DNA from: Micromonospora siamensis
Lineage (GTDB): Bacteria > Actinomycetota > Actinomycetes > Mycobacteriales > Micromonosporaceae
Assembly (NCBI RefSeq): GCF_900090305.1
Contig: NZ_LT607751.1
Span: 6,014,001 to 6,078,000, forward strand
Length of the DNA: 64,000 nt
Direction: 5' to 3'
The position numbers and the translations under genes were made by a program. The notes under the pieces were generated by a model. The model saw only the letters and a list, made by a program, of their open reading frames with translations. It was not told the DNA's origin and did not search any database. Shown piece by piece: positions 19,333 to 27,340 of this stretch (position 1 is the first letter of the stretch; each line of letters starts with the position of its first letter).

Positions 19333-20157
19333 GTGTCCGCAACCCCCCTGCTGGAGCTGCGCGGGATCGACAAGAGCTTCGGTCCCGTCCAGGTCCTGCG
19401 TGACGTCGCCTTCGCCGCGCACCCCGGCGAGGTGACCGCGCTCGTCGGCGACAACGGCGCCGGCAAGTCGACCCTCGTCAAGTGCATCAGCGGCATCTAC
19501 CCGGCCGACTCCGGCGAGTTCCTCTTCGACGGCCGACCGGTCACCATCAACAGCCCGCGCGACGCCTCCGCGCTGGGCATCGAGGTCGTCTACCAGGACC
19601 TCGCGCTCTGCGACAACCTCGACATCGTGCAGAACATGTTCCTCGGCCGGGAGAAGCGCAGCGGCATCGTGCTCGACGAGCCGACCATGGAGCAGATGGC
19701 CGCCGAGACCCTCGCCGGGCTCAGCGTCCGCACCGTGAAGTCGCTGCGCCAACACGTCTCCAGCCTCTCCGGCGGCCAGCGGCAGACCGTGGCCATCGCC
19801 AAGGCGGTGCTCTGGAATAGCAAGCTGGTCATCCTGGACGAGCCGACCGCCGCCCTCGGCGTCGCGCAGACCGCCCAGGTGCTCGAACTGGTCCGCCGGC
19901 TGGCCGACAACGGCCTCGCCGTGGTGCTGATCTCGCACAACATGAACGACGTCTTCGCCGTCTCCGACCGGATCGCCGCGCTCTACCTCGGCCAGATGGT
20001 CGCCCAGGTGAGGACCACCGACATCACCCACTCGCAGGTGGTGGAGCTGATCACCGCCGGGCGTTCCGGCAACCTCGGCCTGGCCGCCGAGCCCGCACTG
20101 AGCACCACCGGCAGCGGCGCCGAGTCCGCCGACACCAACCCGGGAGCCGTCCGATGA
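19333..20157 (+). CDS. sugar ABC transporter ATP-binding protein, single-domain XylG type
   Basis: 274-aa ATPase powering import with the permease encoded next. Walker A GDNGAGKST (about residues 37-45), Q-loop VVYQD, signature SLSGGQRQ, Walker B VILDEPTAALG and switch His in LISHNM are all intact. It has one nucleotide-binding domain, whereas E. coli XylG/RbsA fuse two, so the working complex needs two copies. GTG 19333 is preceded by gaaggagacc. The stop overlaps the permease start (ATGA). Confidence 0.93.
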   Translation: MSATPLLELRGIDKSFGPVQVLRDVAFAAHPGEVTALVGDNGAGKSTLVKCISGIYPADSGEFLFDGRPVTINSPRDASALGIEVVYQDLALCDNLDIVQNMFLGREKRSGIVLDEPTMEQMAAETLAGLSVRTVKSLRQHVSSLSGGQRQTVAIAKAVLWNSKLVILDEPTAALGVAQTAQVLELVRRLADNGLAVVLISHNMNDVFAVSDRIAALYLGQMVAQVRTTDITHSQVVELITAGRSGNLGLAAEPALSTTGSGAESADTNPGAVR

Positions 20158-21413
20158 CCACCACCGTCGTCAAGAAGGAAGGCACGGCCGCCGTCGCGCC
20201 GGCGCCGAGCGTCGGCAGCCACGTCCGCAACTACGTCAGCCGGGTACGCGGCGGCGACATCGGCGCGCTGCCCGCCGTGCTGGGGCTGATCGTGCTCTGC
20301 ACGGTCTTCTCGATCATGCGGCCGTCGTTCCTGAGCGCCGGCAACTTCGCCAACCTCTTCACCCAGGGCGCCGCGACCACGCTGATCGCGATGGGCCTGG
20401 TCTTCGTGCTGCTGCTCGGCGAGATCGACCTCTCCGCCGGCTTCGCCAGCGGCGTCTGCGCGGCCATCCTGGCCAACGTCGTCACCGTGCTCGGCTACCC
20501 CTGGTACGTGGCGGTGCTCGCCGCCATCGTCACCGGCGTGGTGATCGGCACCGTGCTCGGCCTGCTGGTCGCCAAGGTCGGCATCCCGTCCTTCGTGGTC
20601 ACCCTCGCCGGCTTCCTCGCCTTCCAGGGCATCGTGCTGATGCTCATGAAGTCGGGCACCAACATCTCGGTGCGGGACGACACGCTGGTCGCGATCGCCA
20701 ACCGCAACCTCTCCCCCGCCCTGGGCTGGCTGCTCGCCGCCCTCGCGGTCGGTGGCTACGCCGCCGTGCAGCTGCTGCGGCACCGCAACCGCGTCAAGCG
20801 GGGCCTGGTCACCGACCCGGTCGCCGTGGTCGCCGCCCGGATCGGCGTCCTCGCCGTCCTGCTCGGCCTGGCCGTCGCCCTGCTCAACCAGGAGCGCAGC
20901 CGCAACGTGCTGGTCACCTCGCTCAAGGGCGTGCCGATCGTGGTACCGATCATCGCGGTGCTCCTGGTCGTCTGGACCTTCGTGCTCCAGCGCACCAGCT
21001 ACGGCCGGCACATCTACGCGGTCGGCGGCAACAAGGAAGCCGCCCGCCGGGCCGGCATCAACGTCGACAAGATCCGCATCTCGGTCTTCGTGATCTGCTC
21101 CGCGATGGCCGCCGTCGGCGGCATCGTGGCCGCCAGCCGGGCCAACTCGGTGGACCCGAACACCGGTGGCAGTAACGTGCTCCTCTACGCCGTCGGCGCG
21201 GCCGTGATCGGTGGCACCAGCCTCTTCGGTGGCAAGGGCCGGGTCCTGGACGCGGTGCTCGGCGGCGCCGTGGTCGCGGTCATCGACAACGGCATGGGCC
21301 TGATGGGTTACAGCTCGGGAGTGAAGTACGTGGTCACCGGACTGGTTCTGCTCCTCGCCGCCAGCGTGGACGCGCTGTCGCGACGGCGTTCCGCCGCGGC
21401 CGGCGCCCGCTGA
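20154..21413 (+). CDS. sugar ABC transporter permease, XylH/RbsC family
   Basis: 419-aa integral membrane protein with about 10 helices, BPD_transp_2 type. Typical phrases are FANLFTQGAATTLIAMGLVFVLLLGEIDLS, the coupling segment GRHIYAVGGNKEAARRAGI, and the late GAAVIGGTSLFGGKG. It forms the membrane channel for the ATPase and binding protein encoded upstream, which it overlaps by 4 nt. The 30-residue cytoplasmic N-terminus is Ala/Pro-rich. Confidence 0.95.
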   Translation: MTTTVVKKEGTAAVAPAPSVGSHVRNYVSRVRGGDIGALPAVLGLIVLCTVFSIMRPSFLSAGNFANLFTQGAATTLIAMGLVFVLLLGEIDLSAGFASGVCAAILANVVTVLGYPWYVAVLAAIVTGVVIGTVLGLLVAKVGIPSFVVTLAGFLAFQGIVLMLMKSGTNISVRDDTLVAIANRNLSPALGWLLAALAVGGYAAVQLLRHRNRVKRGLVTDPVAVVAARIGVLAVLLGLAVALLNQERSRNVLVTSLKGVPIVVPIIAVLLVVWTFVLQRTSYGRHIYAVGGNKEAARRAGINVDKIRISVFVICSAMAAVGGIVAASRANSVDPNTGGSNVLLYAVGAAVIGGTSLFGGKGRVLDAVLGGAVVAVIDNGMGLMGYSSGVKYVVTGLVLLLAASVDALSRRRSAAAGAR

Positions 21414-21440
21414 CCCGTACCGAAAAAGGTGGCGGTGGCG

Positions 21441-22622
21441 ATGCGCGCGGGACCGAGCCAGGACGAGATCCGGCGGCAGAACCTGGGCGCGTTGCTGCGG
21501 TACGTGCACGTCCACGGGGCCACCACCCGCGCGGAGCTCACCACCGCGCTGGGGCTCAACCGAAGCACCATCGGCGCGCTGACCGCCGACCTGGCCGGCG
21601 CCGGGCTGGTCAGCGAGGGGACGCCGAAGGAGACCGGCCGGGCCGGACGACCGTCACTGGTCGTCCGGCCCGAGTCCGGGCGGGTCTACGCGTACGCGTA
21701 CTCGGTGGAGGTGGACCGGCTGCGCGCCGCGCGGGTCGGTCTCGGCGGCGCGGTGCTCGACCGCCGCGAACTGGACCGGCCGCGCAACCTGCTGGCCGGG
21801 GAGGCCGCCCCGCTGCTGGCCGGCGCGGTCAAGGAGATGCACCACGCGGTGCCCGCGGACGCGGTCTGCGTCGGCGCCGGCGTGGCGGTCTGCGGCATGG
21901 TCCGGCGCGAGGACGGGCTGGTCCGCCTCAGTCCCACCACCGGCTGGGTGGACGAGCCGATCGGTGCCGCCCTCGCCGCCGAGCTGGGCATCGACGTACC
22001 CATCACGGTCGGGAACGTGGCCGACGTGGCGGCCTTCGCCGAACACGCCCGTGGCGCCGCGGCCGGCTGCGACAACGTCATCTACCTGTACGGCGACGTC
22101 GGCGTCGGCGCCGGCATCATCGCCGGCGGCCGGCGGCTCACCGGCCACGGCGGGTACGGCGGCGAGGTCGGTCACATGGTGGTGGTCCGCGACGGCGCCC
22201 GCTGCGAGTGCGGCTCCCGAGGCTGCTGGGAGACCGAGATCGGCGAACACGGCCTGCTGCGCACCGCCGGCCGGGACGACGCCCGGGGGCGGGACGCGCT
22301 GCTCGGCGTCTTCGACGCCGCCGACCGGGGCGACGCCCGCGCCCAGAAGGCCGTCCGGCAGGCCGGCGACTGGCTCGGCTTCGGCGTGGCCAACCTGGTC
22401 AACATCTTCAACCCGGAGATGGTCATCTTCGGCGGCACCATGCGCGACCTCTACCTGGCCGCCGCGGCCCAGGTGCGCAGCCGGCTCAACTCGATGGCGC
22501 TGCCCGCCTGCCTGGAGCACGTCCGGCTGCGGACGCCGAAACTGGGCGACGACGCGGCCCTGGTCGGCGCCGCCGAACTGGCCTTCGAACGGCTCCTGGC
22601 CGACCCGCTCGACGCCGGCTGA
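21441..22622 (+). CDS. ROK family transcriptional regulator
   Basis: 393-aa regulator. The N-terminal winged helix (about 10-75: RRQNLGALLRYVH, TRAELTTALGLNRSTIGALT) joins a ROK sugar-kinase-like domain with GVAVCGMV, the phosphate loop YGDVGVGAGII, and the zinc motif CECGSRGCWE. Members repress sugar operons until the sugar binds. It follows the permease by 27 nt and probably controls this importer, acting on the TTGTT/AACAA repeat near 17987. The start is uncertain: ATG 21441 was chosen, with in-frame GTGs at 21429 and 21435 as alternatives. There is no xylose isomerase or kinase gene here, so the inducer is not settled. Confidence 0.9.
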   Translation: MRAGPSQDEIRRQNLGALLRYVHVHGATTRAELTTALGLNRSTIGALTADLAGAGLVSEGTPKETGRAGRPSLVVRPESGRVYAYAYSVEVDRLRAARVGLGGAVLDRRELDRPRNLLAGEAAPLLAGAVKEMHHAVPADAVCVGAGVAVCGMVRREDGLVRLSPTTGWVDEPIGAALAAELGIDVPITVGNVADVAAFAEHARGAAAGCDNVIYLYGDVGVGAGIIAGGRRLTGHGGYGGEVGHMVVVRDGARCECGSRGCWETEIGEHGLLRTAGRDDARGRDALLGVFDAADRGDARAQKAVRQAGDWLGFGVANLVNIFNPEMVIFGGTMRDLYLAAAAQVRSRLNSMALPACLEHVRLRTPKLGDDAALVGAAELAFERLLADPLDAG

Positions 22623-22644
22623 CGCGCGCCCACCCCGCCCGGCG

Positions 22645-23970
22645 TCAGCCCGTCCGGGCGACGTCACCAGGAGCGGGCGCCTCGTCGTCGGTCGGCCGGG
22701 GCGCCGCCACCGGCGACGGCGCGCCGGACGCCGGGTGGTCCAGTCGGCGCCAGGTCGGGCTGAGCAGCGGCCAGACGGTCACCGCGAGGTACGCGCCGCC
22801 GAAGACCAGTGCCGCCACCGCCGGGGTGGCCAGGTCGGCGCAGTAGCCGGCGAGCAGCCCGCCGAGCGGGATGCCGCCCCAGGAGATCGCGTGCCCGAGC
22901 CCGAGGACCCGGGCGCGCAGCGCCTCGGGAATCCGCTCGTAGGTGATCGCGCCGAGGATCGGGTTGATCGCGGCGAGGCCCAGCCCGGCCACGAAGGAGA
23001 TCAGGTAGACCGCCCAGAGCCGGTCGACCAGGGCCAGCGCCAGGAACCGGGGCGCACCGCCGACCAGGAAGCCGACCGCGAAGGTGGCGAAGCGCGGCAC
23101 CCGGGGGGCGAGCGCGGTGAAGACGACGTTGCCGAGCACCGCGCCGACCGCGAACGAGGCGGAGAGCGCGCCGAGCGCGGCCGGTGAGCCGGCCACCTCG
23201 CGCGCCCAGACCGGGGCCAGCACCGAGGAGTACGCGGCGTCGGCCAGGTTGGTCACCAGGAGCAGCACGGTCACCGAGCCGACCAGCGGATCCCGGAACA
23301 GGAAGCGCAACCCCTCGCCGAGTTCCCGCAGGTAGCTCGCCCATCGGCCCGGCCGCGCCGGCGCCGGAGCGGGCGCCACCGTCCGGACCGGGTCCGCCGG
23401 GGCCGGGACCAGGGCGGCCACGACCAGGCTGGCGAGCAGGAAGCTCACCGCGTCCAGCGCCAGCACCGCCGGGGCCTCCAGCGCCAGGATGAGTACGCCG
23501 GCCAGCGGCGCGCCGAGCAGGGTGGCCAGCCGGCCCAGCCCGTCGTGCAGGGCGGTGGCCCGGGTCAGCGCCATCCCGGAGGCGGTCACCGCGTCCGGAA
23601 AGAGCACCCGTTTCGCCGTCTCGCCGAAGCCGCGCAGCAGTCCCACCAGGGCGATCAGGGTGACCAGCAGGCCGAAGTCGAGTCGCCCCGCGTGGTGCAG
23701 CACGGGCACGGCCAGCAGCACGGGTGCACTGGCCAGGTCGGCCACCACGCTGACCCGCCGGTGACCGAGCCGGTCCAGCAGTGGACCGCCGAGCCCGCAG
23801 GCCAGCACGTACGGCAGCATCTCGGCGAACGCGACGACGCCGGCGCGGGCGGCGCTGCCGGTGGTGGCCAGGGTGAACCAGGGCAGCGCCACCATGCTCA
23901 TCCGGGTCCCGGTCAGCGAGATCAGCTCGGCGGCGAGCAGGCCGGTCAGCGGGCCGCGTCGCCGGCTCAC
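22645..23970 (-). CDS. MFS transporter
   Basis: 441-aa major facilitator with about 12 helices. It starts SRRRGPLTGLLAAELISLTGTRMS and has the MFS A-like loop GPLLDRLGHRRVS and a central Pro/Ala loop (about 200-215) between the two six-helix halves. It resembles MFS-type drug/metabolite exporters. The start is GTG 23970, overlapping the stop of the upstream ArsR-type regulator by 4 nt, so the two are coupled and the regulator probably controls this exporter. Substrate unknown. Confidence 0.9.
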   Translation of the reverse strand: MSRRRGPLTGLLAAELISLTGTRMSMVALPWFTLATTGSAARAGVVAFAEMLPYVLACGLGGPLLDRLGHRRVSVVADLASAPVLLAVPVLHHAGRLDFGLLVTLIALVGLLRGFGETAKRVLFPDAVTASGMALTRATALHDGLGRLATLLGAPLAGVLILALEAPAVLALDAVSFLLASLVVAALVPAPADPVRTVAPAPAPARPGRWASYLRELGEGLRFLFRDPLVGSVTVLLLVTNLADAAYSSVLAPVWAREVAGSPAALGALSASFAVGAVLGNVVFTALAPRVPRFATFAVGFLVGGAPRFLALALVDRLWAVYLISFVAGLGLAAINPILGAITYERIPEALRARVLGLGHAISWGGIPLGGLLAGYCADLATPAVAALVFGGAYLAVTVWPLLSPTWRRLDHPASGAPSPVAAPRPTDDEAPAPGDVARTG

Positions 23971-24587
23971 CGCTCCCCCTCGGGCCGGCTGTCCGGCGCG
24001 TCGGGCGCGGTGTCCGGCGCGTCGGGCTGGCGCAGGAAGGGCAGGAGCTGCGCCTGGAGCACCACGGACTCGGTGCCGGGCGGGGCGGGGACCTCGGGGT
24101 CGTCCCGTCGGTAGTCGTCGAGCAGCGCGAAGAGCCGTTCGTGCAGCTCGGCGGCCTCGTCCCGGGTGAGCCGCAGTCGCCAGTTGCTCAGCGTGCTGGT
24201 GGCCGCCCACTCGCGCGGCAGCGCCGCCCACTCGCCGAGCCAGCGGTCGACCCGTTCGGCGTACGCGGCGGCGACGGCGCGCAGGTAGGCCTCGGTGTCG
24301 GCGGGTGCCTGGTCGCCGAGGTCGCCGTCGAGCACGGTGTTGCGGTGGGCGGCCCGCCACCAGCGTTCCCGGCCGGCCGACCGCTGCGGGTCGTCGACGA
24401 CGAAGCCGTACTGGGCGAGTTGGCGCAGGTGGTAGCTGGTGGCGCCGGTGGACTGACCGAGCCGCTCGGCGAGCCCGGTGGCGGTGGCGGGGCCCTGCTC
24501 GCGGAGCACGTTGAGGATGCGGACCCGCAGCGGGTGGGCCAGCCCGCGCAGAGAGGTGGCGTCGGGTCGGATCTCCCTGGGTGTCAT
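23967..24587 (-). CDS. ArsR-type winged-helix regulator with C-terminal extension
   Basis: 206-aa regulator. The N-terminal winged helix (about 10-75) has SLRGLAHPLRVRILNVLREQGPAT, GQSTGATSYHLRQLAQYGFV and a wing ending near RAAHR. The rest is a helical, effector-type domain (AELHERLFALLDDY) and an Asp/Pro-rich tail. No Cys metal site is visible in the recognition helix, so a small-molecule signal is more likely than metal. ATG 24587 was chosen: a TAACTT box ends 7 nt upstream and the three TCTTTGCA repeats lie immediately before it. Coupled to the MFS gene. Confidence 0.9.
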   Translation of the reverse strand: MTPREIRPDATSLRGLAHPLRVRILNVLREQGPATATGLAERLGQSTGATSYHLRQLAQYGFVVDDPQRSAGRERWWRAAHRNTVLDGDLGDQAPADTEAYLRAVAAAYAERVDRWLGEWAALPREWAATSTLSNWRLRLTRDEAAELHERLFALLDDYRRDDPEVPAPPGTESVVLQAQLLPFLRQPDAPDTAPDAPDSRPEGER

Positions 24588-24594
24588 GACCGCA

Positions 24595-24636
24595 AAGTTA
24601 TCTTTGCAAAGAAGTCTTTGCAATTCCTTCTTTGCA
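24595..24636 (-). promoter_or_regulatory. arsR-type promoter overlaid by three TCTTTGCA repeats
   Basis: TCTTTGCA occurs exactly three times with a 14-bp period (24601-24608, 24615-24622, 24629-24636). On the minus strand TTGCAA (24623-24618) and TAACTT (24600-24595) are spaced by exactly 17 bp, so the operators cover the core promoter. The start codon is 7 nt after the -10. Autorepression by the ArsR-type protein is the simple reading. Confidence 0.75.
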
Positions 24637-24762
24637 GGAAGGGATCACTTCGCGGCGTCGGTGAACTGTTCCGGCCGCCCGGCCGTACCAGACGACGACG
24701 GGTCGCCGGCCGGTGCCGGCGACCCGAACCGGGTCAGGTCCGCCAGGAGGAGGCACCGCAGC

Positions 24763-25509
24763 ATGGCACCGCTGGAATCCGTACGTCGCCGGTCCGGGCC
24801 CCAGGCCCGCCGGGTGGCCGTCCTGCTCGTCGCGGTGCTGGCCGGCCTGGCGCCGCTGCCCGGCACCGCCTCGGCCGCCCCGGCACCCGGCAACCAGCTC
24901 AACGCCGCCGACATGACGCTGCTCAACGGCGTACGGCTGGCCGGGCTCTGGGAGATGCCGGCCGGCCAGATGGCGGCGCAGAAGGGCCAGTCGAAGCGGG
25001 TCCGGGAGGTCGGGGCGGAGATCTCCCGCCAGCACGGCGTCCTCGACCAGCTGGTGGTGGAGGCCGCCAACCGGCTCGGCACCACCCTGCCGACCGACCC
25101 CACCGCCGAGCAGAAGGGCTGGCTGTCGGAGATGCAGGAGGCCCGCGGCACCCAGTTCGACCAGATCTTCGTCACCCGGCTCCGGGTCGCCCACGGCAAG
25201 ATCTTCCCGGTGATCGGCGCCGTACGGGCCAGCACCCGCGACCCGATCGTCCGCAAGCTCGCCGACGAGGCCAACACGTTCGTCTCCGACCACATGCAGA
25301 TGCTGGAGAGCACCGGGCTGGTCCGCTGGCAGCAGCTGCCGCCGGCCGCCATGCCCCCGGCGCAGAGCGACTCACTGCTGGCCGCCGCCCGGGCCGGCGC
25401 CCCGATCGGCCCCTCCACCGGGGTCAGCACCACCGTGGTCTGGCTGGTCTTCCTCGCCGCCCTGGGCACCGCCGGCCTGGCCACCTACCGGGTGCTGCGC
25501 CGCAGCTGA
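24763..25509 (+). CDS. secreted DUF4142 (ferritin-like helical) protein with C-terminal anchor
   Basis: 248-aa exported protein. A Sec signal peptide (about 14-37, ending SAAPA) precedes a helical DUF4142 domain (NAADMTLLNGVRLAGLWEMPAG to SDHMQMLESTGLV). A second hydrophobic helix near the end (about 222-241) with basic residues after it should tether it to the membrane. DUF4142 resembles a four-helix ferritin fold but the role is unknown. ATG 24763 has an aggagg site upstream. It is divergent from the ArsR-type gene and may respond to the same region. Confidence 0.85.
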   Translation: MAPLESVRRRSGPQARRVAVLLVAVLAGLAPLPGTASAAPAPGNQLNAADMTLLNGVRLAGLWEMPAGQMAAQKGQSKRVREVGAEISRQHGVLDQLVVEAANRLGTTLPTDPTAEQKGWLSEMQEARGTQFDQIFVTRLRVAHGKIFPVIGAVRASTRDPIVRKLADEANTFVSDHMQMLESTGLVRWQQLPPAAMPPAQSDSLLAAARAGAPIGPSTGVSTTVVWLVFLAALGTAGLATYRVLRRS

Positions 25510-25564
25510 CCGGGGCTGACCAGGCCGACCCGACGCACGGCCGGACGACGGGCACCGGACAGAC

Positions 25565-25598
25565 CTGAGCCGGGCGGGAACCCACCCGCCCGGCTCAG
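25565..25598. terminator. bidirectional terminator overlapping the ABC exporter stop codon
   Basis: A perfect 14-bp stem (25565-25578 with 25585-25598) and a 6-nt loop. The right arm includes the stop codon of the minus-strand ABC gene, so both convergent genes can end here. Confidence 0.85.
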
Positions 25599-27340
25599 CC
25601 GTGCCAGGAACGCCAGAGGGCCGCGTACGAGCCGTCCGCCGCGACCAGCTCGTCGTGGCTGCCCAGCTCGGCGATCCGGCCGTCCTCCACCACCGCCACC
25701 CGGTCCGCGTCGTGCGCCGAGAAGAGCCGGTGCGCGATGGCGATCACCGTACGACCGCGCAGCACCGCGGCCAGCGACCGCTCCAGCGCCCGGGCCGCCC
25801 GCGGGTCGATCAGCGAGGTCGCCTCGTCCAGCACCAGCGTGTGCGGGTCGGCGAGCACCAGCCGAGCCAGGGCCAGCTGCTGCGCCTGCGCCGGGGAGAG
25901 CGGATGGCCACCCGCACCCACCACGGTGTCCACCCCGTCGGGCAGGGCCTGAGCCCAGCCGAGGGCGTCCACCGCGGCCAGCGCCGACCGGACGGCCTCG
26001 TCGTCGGCGTCCGGCCGGACCATCGCCACGTTCTCCGCCAGCGTGCCGATGAAGACGTGGTGCTCCTGGCTGACCAGCGCCACGTGCGTACGCAGCTCGG
26101 CCAGGGGCAGCCCGGACAGCGGCCGGCCGGCCACGGTCACCGAACCGGAACGGGGGGCGTGCACCCCGGCCAGCAGCCGGCCCAGCGTGGACTTGCCGGC
26201 GCCGGACGGGCCGACCATCGCCAGCGTCTCCCCCGGCCTCGGCACCAGGGTCACCCCGTGCAGCACGTCGTGACCGTCGCGGTACGCGTACCGGACGTCG
26301 TGCGCGGCGACCCGGCGGTCGCCGTCGGCCGGCGCGACGCCGGCCGACGCCGGAGCCGGCTCGCTGTCCCCGGAGACCCCCAGCAGCCGGGCCATCGAGG
26401 CGCCGCCCACCTGCAACTCGTCCAGCCAGGAGAGCAACCGGTCGATCGGGTCCACCAGCTGCTGCACGTAGAGGGTGGCCGCGGTGACCTGCCCCAGGCT
26501 GACCCAGCCCTTCAGGTGGAACCAGCCGCCGATCAGCAGGGTGGCGGTCACCGGCACCACGTACCCGATCTCGGCGACCGGGAAGAAGACGGTCCGCAGG
26601 TTGAGCGTGTAGCGCTCGGCCGCGTACGACCGGCGGATGTCGGCGTCGCCGCGGGCCCGGCGGCGGGCCTGCTGGCGCAGCGCCTCGGTGGTCCGGGCCC
26701 CCTCCACGGCCTCGCTGATCCCGTCGGTGATGTCCGAGTAGGCGGCGTTCTCCCGCAGGTAGCCGGCGGGAGCGCGGCGCAGGTACCAGCGGGTGCCGGC
26801 CCAGAGGACCGGCACCGCCAGCAGGCAGGGCAGCGCCAGCAGCGGCCCGGTGAGCAGCAGCGCGCCGACGATCAGCACCACGGTCACCGCCGCGATCAGC
26901 GTCTCCGGCATCGCGAACCGGACCGTCTTGGACAGCGCCGCGACGTCCCGCGAGGTCCGGGTCAGCAGGTCACCGGTGCCGGCGCGTTCCACGGTGGACA
27001 GCGGCAGGGCGAGCACCCGGTCGACGAACTCCTCGCGCAGCTCGGCGAGGACCCGCTCGCCGAGCCGGGCCGACGCGAGGTGCGCGAGGCGGACCAGCAC
27101 CGCCTGGGCCACCACGAAACCCGCGATGGCCAGCGCGATCCGGTCCACGGTCACCGTCGCCACGCCCTGGGAGATCCCCTCCACCAGGTCGCCGAGGAGC
27201 CGGGGCGCGACCAGGCCGGCCGCGGCGGCCAGCGCGTGCAGGCCGAGCGCCCCGACCAGGGCGCGCGGGTGCCGGCGCACCAGGGCACGGGCGTACCGGC
27301 GGACCTGGTGGGCGTCGGCGACGGGCAGCGCGCTGCTCAC
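25595..27340 (-). CDS. ABC exporter half-transporter, catalytic ATPase subunit
   Basis: 581-aa fused membrane domain (six helices, about 30-310) and ATPase domain. Walker A GPSGAGKST, Q-loop VSQEHH, Walker B TLVLDEATSLID and switch His AIAHRL are intact. The signature LSGGQ is changed to LSPAQ. It pairs with the upstream gene product, which has the opposite set of defects, so this subunit supplies the ATP-binding half of the single good composite site. Start GTG 27340 overlaps the upstream stop (GTGA). Substrate (drug, lipid or peptide) unknown. Confidence 0.93.
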   Translation of the reverse strand: MSSALPVADAHQVRRYARALVRRHPRALVGALGLHALAAAAGLVAPRLLGDLVEGISQGVATVTVDRIALAIAGFVVAQAVLVRLAHLASARLGERVLAELREEFVDRVLALPLSTVERAGTGDLLTRTSRDVAALSKTVRFAMPETLIAAVTVVLIVGALLLTGPLLALPCLLAVPVLWAGTRWYLRRAPAGYLRENAAYSDITDGISEAVEGARTTEALRQQARRRARGDADIRRSYAAERYTLNLRTVFFPVAEIGYVVPVTATLLIGGWFHLKGWVSLGQVTAATLYVQQLVDPIDRLLSWLDELQVGGASMARLLGVSGDSEPAPASAGVAPADGDRRVAAHDVRYAYRDGHDVLHGVTLVPRPGETLAMVGPSGAGKSTLGRLLAGVHAPRSGSVTVAGRPLSGLPLAELRTHVALVSQEHHVFIGTLAENVAMVRPDADDEAVRSALAAVDALGWAQALPDGVDTVVGAGGHPLSPAQAQQLALARLVLADPHTLVLDEATSLIDPRAARALERSLAAVLRGRTVIAIAHRLFSAHDADRVAVVEDGRIAELGSHDELVAADGSYAALWRSWHG

